Shown here in pieces: positions 45,596 to 52,379 of a stretch of 64,000 nt of DNA. The notes below the pieces were generated by a model. It was not told the origin of the DNA, did no database searches, and was given only the letters and a program-made list of their open reading frames with translations. The stretch lies in contig DATENU010000022.1 in NCBI GenBank assembly GCA_035274845.1, forward strand, positions 1-64,000. The letters run 5' to 3'. The position numbers were made by a program, and so were the translations under genes. The stretch is from Chthoniobacterales bacterium. GTDB taxonomy: Bacteria; Verrucomicrobiota; Verrucomicrobiia; Chthoniobacterales; UBA10450. The first letter of the stretch is position 1; each line of letters opens with the position of its first letter.

Positions 45596-47062
45596 TTACG
45601 GGATGTTGTAGGCTTCGACCAACCCCACACCGGTGGTGCCGCTGTTCCCGCGCACGACTGCGGTGTACGACCCCGGCGCTAAAGTTTCCACGAGCGCTGC
45701 CTCCTCGGCATGACCGGGAGCAAGCCCGGCTGCCTGAATCTGGGTGCTTTGGGCCGGGTCGTCCTGCCAGTTATCGTCCGAGCGAATAACCGTCCCGCTC
45801 GAATTAACCAGGTCGAGCGTCGGATTGGCCAGGAACCCCGAAACCCCAAAGTCACCCAAGGTCGGCCCGAGCGCCCTCACCAGAATCTTGAGAGTTCCTC
45901 CGTTACTCGGCCCCACAATGAGTCCGGCAATCATGACGTTGTCCTCCACATCCACAAATCCCCGCGTGCTGATGTTCCCCAGTTTTGACGCCGCGGCCGA
46001 GTCCAGATCGTAGACTTCCACCAGGCCAGTCCCGGTCGTGTTGTTGAGTCCGCGGACGACGGCGGTGTAGCCCTGGTTCGGCGTCAGCGTCCAGATAATA
46101 GCGGACTCCGCGGGGTCGCTTGGCGCCAGCCCGGTGGCTGAAATCTCCGCTTGCTGCGTGGAGTTTTGCCAGTCGTCGTTACTCATCAGGAGAGTACTGC
46201 CCTGGAAAAGGTCGAGCGTCGGATTGGCCAGGGCGCCGGGAACGCCAAAGCCGGTGAGCGATGGCCCGATCGCGCGAACGATCACGCGTTTGCCAGCCGT
46301 GCCGGTGGCAATCATTCCGCCAATCAAAGCGTTGTCCCCGGTCAGAATGCGGAGCCGGGTAGAGATATTCCGCAAAGTGGAAGCGGGCGGCGTTGGCACG
46401 GTCAAGACGGTGGAGGCGCCTGAATTATTAGTGAAAGTCGCGGCGCCTGAGGTTACGGAATAATCGGCCGCATTGTTCGTGCTCATGGTGCTGCCGCCCG
46501 TAAAGAGCAGCGCGGAAGTAGAGGTGGAGGGCAACGCTCCGCCAAAGGGCGGGGCAAAATCTCCGTCCATATCATTGTCTATCGTTCCGGTGTTGGGGCC
46601 GGTGTAAGAGGCGCCGCCCCAGCTCACGGACCAATAAACAAGTCCTCCCTTCTCATAGCGCAATCTGCCCGCGGCGAGATAACTGGCGGGAATCGGGTTC
46701 GTCATCGTGAAGTCCGTCGTGATCGGCGTGCTCTCGTAGTTTGCAAAACTGGAGGTGGCAATGAGGATGCGTTTAAGCGCGCCACTGGTGACATTCGACG
46801 GAAACGTAATCAGGGTGACCGGGTTGTTTCCCGCGGCGTCGACCACCACGAGTTGAGCGCCGGTGATCAGATTTTGGCCCGCGAAGCGCATCCGCAACTG
46901 GACCGCCTGGGCGGTGGTGTCTCCGTTCACCCCGCCGATCACCTGTTCGATTTGCATGAAGTGAAAGGTGGCGTGAGCTGGGACCGCCAACGCCAGAGCG
47001 GCGAGCGCGGCGAAAATTCGCAGGCTGCGCGTGGACGCAGCAAGAAGACGATAAGTTTTCAT
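45596..47062 (-). CDS. Secreted protein with lamin-tail-like N-terminus and C-terminal module
   Basis: The 488-residue protein has a signal peptide (MKTYRLLAASTRSLRIFAALAALALAVPAHA). A beta-rich domain of about 190 residues follows (FHFMQIEQVIGGVNGDTTAQAVQLRM), tentatively lamin-tail-like. A short linker leads to the two-repeat module (about 45596-46377), which ends VEAYNIP. Here the low-complexity linker is nearly absent, only a VPTPPA stretch, which separates it from its relatives. A strong GGAGG ribosome site precedes the ATG at 47062. It is transcribed divergently from lpxC-fabZ. Confidence 0.85.
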   Translation of the reverse strand: MKTYRLLAASTRSLRIFAALAALALAVPAHATFHFMQIEQVIGGVNGDTTAQAVQLRMRFAGQNLITGAQLVVVDAAGNNPVTLITFPSNVTSGALKRILIATSSFANYESTPITTDFTMTNPIPASYLAAGRLRYEKGGLVYWSVSWGGASYTGPNTGTIDNDMDGDFAPPFGGALPSTSTSALLFTGGSTMSTNNAADYSVTSGAATFTNNSGASTVLTVPTPPASTLRNISTRLRILTGDNALIGGMIATGTAGKRVIVRAIGPSLTGFGVPGALANPTLDLFQGSTLLMSNDDWQNSTQQAEISATGLAPSDPAESAIIWTLTPNQGYTAVVRGLNNTTGTGLVEVYDLDSAAASKLGNISTRGFVDVEDNVMIAGLIVGPSNGGTLKILVRALGPTLGDFGVSGFLANPTLDLVNSSGTVIRSDDNWQDDPAQSTQIQAAGLAPGHAEEAALVETLAPGSYTAVVRGNSGTTGVGLVEAYNIP

Positions 47063-47143
47063 GGCATAACCTCCGTGAAGCTGATGGCGCAGGGCACGTC
47101 GCTCAAAAGTACGAAACGGGCAGCCGCTTCTCAAGCCTGGAAT

Positions 47144-47300
47144 AGATTGGAGGCGGCCTGCCCCCAGGCCGTGGGCTCTTGGGCTGCCGGAACGCCGCGC
47201 AACTCTCCGGCACGAAGGCGTGCCGGCTCCATTTACCCGGGAGTTGCATTGCGTTCCGGCGTGCAAAGTCCACGGCCTGAGGACAGGCCGCCTCCAATCC
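47144..47300. repeat. Nested long inverted repeat in the divergent intergenic region
   Basis: About 30 bases at 47144-47174 (AGATTGGAGGCGGCCTG and onward) pair almost perfectly with 47271-47300. Inside, GGAACGCCGCGCAACT pairs with AGTTGCATTGCGTTCC, and a core CCGGCACGAAGGCGTGCCGG closes the structure. The whole 157-base element can fold into one long hairpin. It lies between the divergent starts of a secreted protein gene and lpxC-fabZ. Confidence 0.8.
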
Positions 47301-47366
47301 GGTTTCGCCTTTGCTCCTCTGAATGCCCCTAGTCACCGCCCGCAATCTTTGTTAGTTAAGCCCCTA

Positions 47367-48686
47367 ATGTCTTCCGAGCTTCAGCAAACTCTCGCCCGGA
47401 GCGCAAGCGTCAGCGGCACGTCCTTGCACACCGGGGAAAAGGTCATGCTCAAATTGCAGCCGGCTCCGGTCGATTCCGGCATCAAGTTCAAACGCAAGGA
47501 CCTGGAGGAGGAACCAACCATCGACGCGACGATCGCCAACCTGAAAACGGTCGAGCGCGCCACGACGATTGGGGAAGGGTCGATGCGGGTTCACACTGTT
47601 GAGCACATCCTCTCCGCCCTCGCGGCCATGGGAGTCGATAACGCCGTGGTGGAAATGGACGCCAACGAACCCCCCATCGGGGACGGCAGCGCCCGGCCCT
47701 ACGTGGAGCTGATCAAGAAAGCGGGCACGGTCGAGCAGGAGACTCCACGGCGGGTTTTCGAGGTGCGCGAACCGATCCACATCGAGATGAAGAACGGATC
47801 GCTCCTCGTCGTGCTTCCCGATCCGAAATTTCGCATTTCCTGCACCCAGGCCGGACCGGGCGGGCAATTCACCCAGTTCCTTTCCACCGAGATCACCCCT
47901 GCCATCTATGAGCGGGAGATCGCGCCGGCGAGGACATTCGTGTTTTACGAAGACGTCCAGGGACTCATGGACAAAAACCTGATTAAGGGCGGGAGCCTCG
48001 AGAACGCGATCGTCGTCCGTGGCGACGCCGTCCTCAGCAAGGAACCGTTGCGATTTCCTGATGAATTCGTGCGCCACAAGATTCTCGATATCGTGGGCGA
48101 CCTCGCGCTTCTTGGGCAACGCATTCGCGGCCATGTCATCGCGGTCAAACCCGGGCATGGCGCTAACGCGGAGCTGGTCCGCGCTCTGGCCCGCGAAGTC
48201 GCGCGTTCGGCGCCGGTGTTGCAACCGCACACTTTTCCGGCGGGCGAAGGCGGGCTCGATATCAACGAGATCATGGAGCTCTTGCCGCATCGTTATCCTT
48301 TCCTGATGGTCGACCGGATCGCGCGGTTCGAGGGCGAAACGAAATGCATCGGCGTGAAGTCGGTCACGATTAACGAGCCGTTCTTCGCCGGTCATTTTCC
48401 GGGGCACCCGGTCATGCCCGGCGTCCTCCAGGTCGAAGCGATGGCGCAGGTCGCCAGCGTCCTGATGTTGAAGCTCACCAAGAGCGCCTCCGGACGGCTC
48501 GGCTATTTCGTGAGCGCGGACGAAGTAAAATTCCGCAAACCGGTTTTCCCCGGCGACACGCTCTTCATTTCCGCGGAGTTAACGAAAACGCGCGGCAAAC
48601 AACTGGCGCGATTGAAGTGCAGCTGCTCGGTCAACGACACGGTTGTCTCCGAATGCGAGCTGATGCTGAGGCTGCTGGATCAATGA
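47367..48686 (+). CDS. lpxC/fabZ: LpxC-FabZ fusion: UDP-3-O-acyl-GlcNAc deacetylase and 3-hydroxyacyl-ACP dehydratase
   Basis: The 439-residue protein joins two enzymes. Residues 1-295 are LpxC, the zinc deacetylase committing lipid A synthesis: zinc His in HTVEH (76-80), and His237 and Asp241 in RHKILDIVGD. Residues 297-439 are FabZ: LLPHRYPFLMVDR, catalytic His343 in AGHFPGHPVMPG and Glu357 in VEAMAQ, spaced 14 residues apart as in E. coli FabZ. Such fusions are known in Bacteroidetes and relatives and couple acyl-chain supply to lipid A demand. The ATG at 47367 is chosen by the family start. The stop overlaps an ATG that begins a decayed copy of the lpxA 5' end. Confidence 0.97.
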   Translation: MSSELQQTLARSASVSGTSLHTGEKVMLKLQPAPVDSGIKFKRKDLEEEPTIDATIANLKTVERATTIGEGSMRVHTVEHILSALAAMGVDNAVVEMDANEPPIGDGSARPYVELIKKAGTVEQETPRRVFEVREPIHIEMKNGSLLVVLPDPKFRISCTQAGPGGQFTQFLSTEITPAIYEREIAPARTFVFYEDVQGLMDKNLIKGGSLENAIVVRGDAVLSKEPLRFPDEFVRHKILDIVGDLALLGQRIRGHVIAVKPGHGANAELVRALAREVARSAPVLQPHTFPAGEGGLDINEIMELLPHRYPFLMVDRIARFEGETKCIGVKSVTINEPFFAGHFPGHPVMPGVLQVEAMAQVASVLMLKLTKSASGRLGYFVSADEVKFRKPVFPGDTLFISAELTKTRGKQLARLKCSCSVNDTVVSECELMLRLLDQ

Positions 48687-48718
48687 GCGACGTGCAAATT
48701 CACCCGACCGTGATCGGG
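48683..48718 (+). pseudogene. Duplicate of the lpxA 5' end, overlapping the lpxC-fabZ stop
   Basis: The ATG at 48683 overlaps the lpxC-fabZ stop (ATGA). The first 12 codons read MSDVQIHPTVIG, against MSDAQIHPTAIV at the real lpxA start (48840). Identity then ends where a palindromic repeat begins. It looks like the original, coupled lpxA start, now cut off from the gene body. If translated it would yield a short repeat-derived peptide ending at 48847. Confidence 0.75.
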
Positions 48719-48833
48719 TTTTGTTGTAGCGACGGCGCTCTGTCGCCGTTCACAGCTGAGGTTGCAATTGACGCGCCGAAACGCCGACTGAGCGGCGTCG
48801 CTACAGCTCGCCCTGCAACAGTTCATCGCCGAG
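48719..48833. repeat. Palindromic element inserted at the lpxA start
   Basis: TTGTAGCGACGGCGCTCTGT faces the inverse ACTGAGCGGCGTCGCTACAG (48787-48806), with a centre of about 45 bases. The same family occurs at 38460-38545. The element lies between the two copies of the lpxA 5' end. Confidence 0.75.
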
Positions 48834-48839
48834 GTGACT

Positions 48840-49619
48840 ATGAGTGATGCGCAAATTCACCCCACGGCCATCGTGGATCCGAAGGCGGAGATCGGGGCCG
48901 GCGGAATTATTGGCCCGTATTGCATTGTCGAAGCCGGCGTGGTCCTCGGGCCGGACTGCTGGCTCCAACACCACGTCACGCTTTGCGGCCCGATGACCGC
49001 CGGCGCGCGAAACAAATTCTACGCCTATTGCTCGATCGGCCAGCAAACCCAGGACCTGAAGTATCAGGGAGAGCCGACCTATCTCGAGATCGGTGACGAA
49101 AACTCCTTTCGCGAGTTCGTCACCGTAAATCGCAGCACGACAGGCGCGGGCAAGACCCGCGTTGGCAGTCGCGGAAATTTCCTCGCTTACAGCCACATCG
49201 GCCACGATTGCACCGTCGGCGACGCCGTGGTCTTTTCGAACAACGGAACGCTGGCCGGGCATGTCCAGGTTGGCGACCACGCCATCATGGGCGGGCTGAC
49301 GGCCGTGCATCAATTTTGCCGGATCGGACGTTACGCGATTACGGGCGGCTGCTCGAAAATCGTGCAGGACATTCCGCCGTTCATGATCGCCGACGGCAAC
49401 CCCGCGAAGGTGCGCGGAATAAATCTGGTCGGCCTCGAACGAAGCGGCTTTCCGGCGGAGAGCGTCAAGTGGATCAAGGAGGCCTTCCGCCTGATTTACC
49501 GGTCGAAGTACAACACCCGCCAGGCCATTGAAGCGATCCGCCAGCAACTTCCCTCGAGCGTCGAGATCGATCAGATCGTCGAGTTTATCGAGAAGAGCGA
49601 ACGCGGCATTATCCGTTAG
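48840..49619 (+). CDS. lpxA: UDP-N-acetylglucosamine acyltransferase LpxA
   Basis: The 259-residue left-handed beta-helix enzyme starts MSDAQIHPTAIVDPKAEIGAG and shows hexapeptide turns throughout. The catalytic-His region reads GSRGNFLAYSHIGHDCTVGD (about 107-126). The C-terminal helical part includes NLVGLERSGFPAESVKWIKEAFRLIY. It makes UDP-3-O-acyl-GlcNAc, the substrate of LpxC, so the two genes act in consecutive steps. The start used here lies after an inserted repeat; a GTG at 48834 is also in frame. lpxD and lpxB are not in the window. Confidence 0.96.
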   Translation: MSDAQIHPTAIVDPKAEIGAGGIIGPYCIVEAGVVLGPDCWLQHHVTLCGPMTAGARNKFYAYCSIGQQTQDLKYQGEPTYLEIGDENSFREFVTVNRSTTGAGKTRVGSRGNFLAYSHIGHDCTVGDAVVFSNNGTLAGHVQVGDHAIMGGLTAVHQFCRIGRYAITGGCSKIVQDIPPFMIADGNPAKVRGINLVGLERSGFPAESVKWIKEAFRLIYRSKYNTRQAIEAIRQQLPSSVEIDQIVEFIEKSERGIIR

Positions 49620-49637
49620 CCGGCCGGCGCGGAGAAA

Positions 49638-49701
49638 GTGAATGGTGATGAGTGACTGGTGAATGGGAGTCTCCATTCACCGATCACCAGTCACTATTCA
49701 C
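49638..49701. repeat. Inverted heptamer repeat after lpxA (GTGAATG/CATTCAC)
   Basis: Four in-phase 7-bp units (49638-49665: GTGAATG, GTGATGA, GTGACTG, GTGAATG) are followed by an 8-base loop and four inverse units (49674-49701). Together they form a near-perfect 28-bp stem. This is the most compact heptamer hairpin in the window and could act as an RNA 3'-end structure for the lpxA transcript. Confidence 0.92.
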
Positions 49702-49737
49702 AGTACCGTTCGGGGAGCACGGCCGCCTATGGCCGGC

Positions 49738-49822
49738 GAGAGGAGGTGGATCGGCCGCTCCGCGGGCGATAAGAACGGCGATGCGGACAAAACGATCGAG
49801 CGACGGAGCGCTCGATCCACCT
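49738..49822. repeat. GGTGGATCG palindromic repeat pair
   Basis: AGGTGGATCGGCCGCTCCGC (49743) and the inverse GAGCGCTCGATCCACCT (49807-49823) frame about 45 bases. They are the same family as 1450, 7421 and 36490-36714. The right end overlaps the stop codon region of the convergent beta-helix gene. Confidence 0.7.
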
Positions 49823-52043
49823 AAGGCACGTTGTAAATCTCAACTAGGCCGATTCCGGAGCCGCCGCTCTTGCCGGCCAGGATGGCGGTAAAAGCGCCTG
49901 GCGGGAGCACCGCGTAAATTCCGGATTCCTTCGCATGCTGGGGAGCGAGGTTATGGGAGCTTAACTGAGAAGCTGAGGAGGGATCGTCCTGCCAATCGTC
50001 GTTCGAGATCATGAGGGCGCCGTCCGCATTGCGCAGCTCGAGAGTCGGATCGGTCAAGACCGGACTAAGGCCAAACTGGGCCAGCGACGGCCCAATCCCG
50101 CGCACCACTATTTGGCTGGTGCCGCTGCCGCCGCCGAGAATGAACCCGCCGATCATGACGTTGTTCCCGGTCTGCACCAGGCCGCGGGTGCTGATGTTGG
50201 CGAGTTGCGACCCGGTCCCCTGGCTTGTGTCGTAGAGTTCGACCAGACCGACGCCAACGCCGTTGTTTTTTCCGGCCAGAACCGCGGTGTAAGCGGCCGG
50301 CGCGAGCGTGGCGACGATGCCTGATTCCTTTGGATCGTGAGGGGCGAGGCCAAGAGCGCTAAGTTGAGCGGCCTGTTGGGGGTTGTCCTGCCAATCGTCG
50401 TTTTGGAAGATCAAAGCGCCACTGGCCGCCCGCAGTTCCAGGGTTGGGTCAGCCAGCACATCGCTCAAGCCGAAACCGGTCAGCGACGGCCCAATCCCGC
50501 GCAGGACCACCTCCTTTGACATATTGCCCGTGATAATGAAACCGCCGATGAGAACGTTGTCGCCGGTCTCGACCCGCAAACGCGTGGAGATGTTTCCCAG
50601 AGAGATCGGGGTGATAGTTGCGGTTGGAGTGGGTGTCGGCGTTAGAGTTGGTGCTGGGGTCGAAGTTCCGGTCGGAGTTGGTGACGGCGTCGGAGTTGGC
50701 GTCGGAACAGGAGTTGGCTGCACTTCAACTGAGCCGATGTCGATCCGCCCATTGAAGATACGCGCGTAACCGGTGCCCCGCTGATCGGACGAGGGCGGTG
50801 GTGTAAAGTTGGGGTCGCCCGCGTTGATGGCTGGGCTGCCGCTCAGCGGCAAATGGGTCAAGGTCGGACCGCCGTTGTTCTGAAGCGGACCAAGCACGGG
50901 ATTGGTGTTGACCTGGTCACCGCTGCCGGTCAAGAAGCCACCGCCGTCGTCACTACTCAGATTGTAACCCTCCGAGGTGACGGTGGCTCCGCTGCTGAAA
51001 ATGTTGGCGCCCGAGGCGCCCGCGTCCAGGATCGTATTCCCAATCTTAAGAATGCCGCCAGTGTGATGGATTCCGCCGCCGTTTCGGTTGGCCCTGTTGC
51101 CGCTGATTGTGCTGTTCGTAATCGTGAGCATCCCATTACTTCCACCCTGGCTGATTCCGCCGCCGTCTTGGTTGGAGAAATTGCCGCTGATCGTGCTGTT
51201 GACGATCGTCAGCGTTCCGCTGCTAGCGATGCCGCCCCCGGTGCCGGATTCGTCGCCACGGGCCTGGTTGCCGCTAATGGTGCTGTTGGTAATTGTCGCA
51301 TCGCTGCAAACGATGCCGCCGCCCGTGCCGGAGCCTACGAAATTTGAGAAAGCACTGTTACCGCTGATCGTGCTGTTAATAATCACCAGCGGTCCGCCGA
51401 GGATGCCGCCCCCGTCAAAGACAGCTTTGTTATTGGTGATTTTGCTGTTGATGATCGTCATTTGCCCTCCCGCGATGCCGCCACCACGCCCTGTCGGAAA
51501 GCCAAAGCTGAAGGTCGCCCAATTGTCAGTGACAATGCTATTGACGATGGTCAGCGTTCCGAAGCTGGCGATGCCGCCGCCGCTGTCGCCAGCGTCCATG
51601 ACGTTATCCGAAACAACGCAATTATCCATGGTCAACGTCGCCTCGTTGAGCAGACCGCCGCCCGGTTCCCCACTGGCGCTCCCGTTGCTGATCCTGAGGC
51701 CCTCTATTGTGACAGTGTGGCTGGGCAGGATATGAAAGATACGAAAGTAAGTGAGCGAATCTGCTCTCACCACCGCGAGGAGATCTGGACCTGGGCCATC
51801 GATGGTAATGTCATTATCAATCACCAATTCATCGCTAGTCAGGATGATGGTCTGGCCGTTAAGCGCGGGATCGAACTGAATCGTATCGCCGTCGTTCGCT
51901 GCGGCGATGGTACCGCGGAGAGAGCCCGTTCCGCTATCCGCCGTGCTCGTGACGATGAGCGTCGCTCCTTCAGCGCTTCTAACGAACGCCAGCGCTAGAC
52001 ACAGAGTAGCGAAGGCGATGAGACGGAGGAGGAACAGGCGCAT
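49821..52043 (-). CDS. Secreted beta-helix protein with PTPT linker and C-terminal module
   Basis: The 740-residue protein has a signal peptide (MRLFLLRLIAFATLCLALAFVRSAEG) from the ATG at 52043. The mature start ATLIVTSTADSGTGSLRGTI resembles the other beta-helix protein here. Many turns of NSTISGN type follow (TIVNSTISGNFSN, GGGI...). A VQPTPVPTPTPTPSPTPTGT linker leads to the two-repeat module (about 49821-50602), ending VEIYNVP. It is probably a surface adhesion or polysaccharide-interacting protein; no catalytic residues are recognised. The gene diverges from the BNR protein gene at 52380. Confidence 0.87.
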   Translation of the reverse strand: MRLFLLRLIAFATLCLALAFVRSAEGATLIVTSTADSGTGSLRGTIAAANDGDTIQFDPALNGQTIILTSDELVIDNDITIDGPGPDLLAVVRADSLTYFRIFHILPSHTVTIEGLRISNGSASGEPGGGLLNEATLTMDNCVVSDNVMDAGDSGGGIASFGTLTIVNSIVTDNWATFSFGFPTGRGGGIAGGQMTIINSKITNNKAVFDGGGILGGPLVIINSTISGNSAFSNFVGSGTGGGIVCSDATITNSTISGNQARGDESGTGGGIASSGTLTIVNSTISGNFSNQDGGGISQGGSNGMLTITNSTISGNRANRNGGGIHHTGGILKIGNTILDAGASGANIFSSGATVTSEGYNLSSDDGGGFLTGSGDQVNTNPVLGPLQNNGGPTLTHLPLSGSPAINAGDPNFTPPPSSDQRGTGYARIFNGRIDIGSVEVQPTPVPTPTPTPSPTPTGTSTPAPTLTPTPTPTATITPISLGNISTRLRVETGDNVLIGGFIITGNMSKEVVLRGIGPSLTGFGLSDVLADPTLELRAASGALIFQNDDWQDNPQQAAQLSALGLAPHDPKESGIVATLAPAAYTAVLAGKNNGVGVGLVELYDTSQGTGSQLANISTRGLVQTGNNVMIGGFILGGGSGTSQIVVRGIGPSLAQFGLSPVLTDPTLELRNADGALMISNDDWQDDPSSASQLSSHNLAPQHAKESGIYAVLPPGAFTAILAGKSGGSGIGLVEIYNVP

Positions 52044-52379
52044 CCTCGCTAAATTTACCGCATAGGCATCCCCGCAGCGAAACCTTTTTTCGGCGATAGG
52101 AATATTTATCCGCCCAAGCATCATGCTAGCGACCCGGTATGGGACGCCGGGCCACTCCAAAGTGATCGGTTTACAAAGTTGGCCAGCATTTGCTGAAACC
52201 CTTCAAGGCTCGGCTGAGCGCGATGTCCCTTGTTAAAACAATACGAAGTGTCTTGACTCTTACCTGCTCTTCGGGAGACAACCATGATCTCCCCGCAAAC
52301 TCCCCCAATCCCCCAACGCAAGCTCCCCAACTCAAGCTCCCTCAACTGCCCTAAGCCAATGAATATTGACGTCCCCCGT
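52044..52379. other. Divergent intergenic region
   Basis: These 336 bases separate two divergently transcribed secreted-protein genes and should hold both promoters. TTGACTCTTACC near 52253-52264 could be a -35 region for the rightward gene, but no convincing -10 is seen. A CAAGCTCCCCAACT / CAAGCTCCCTCAACT near-repeat occurs at 52319-52350. No RNA gene or strong palindrome is visible. Confidence 0.4.

Noticed and set aside
48617-48847. Open frame of 76 codons between lpxC-fabZ and lpxA
   Set aside because: Its second part begins with the duplicated lpxA start but runs into palindromic repeat. No conserved protein is recognised.
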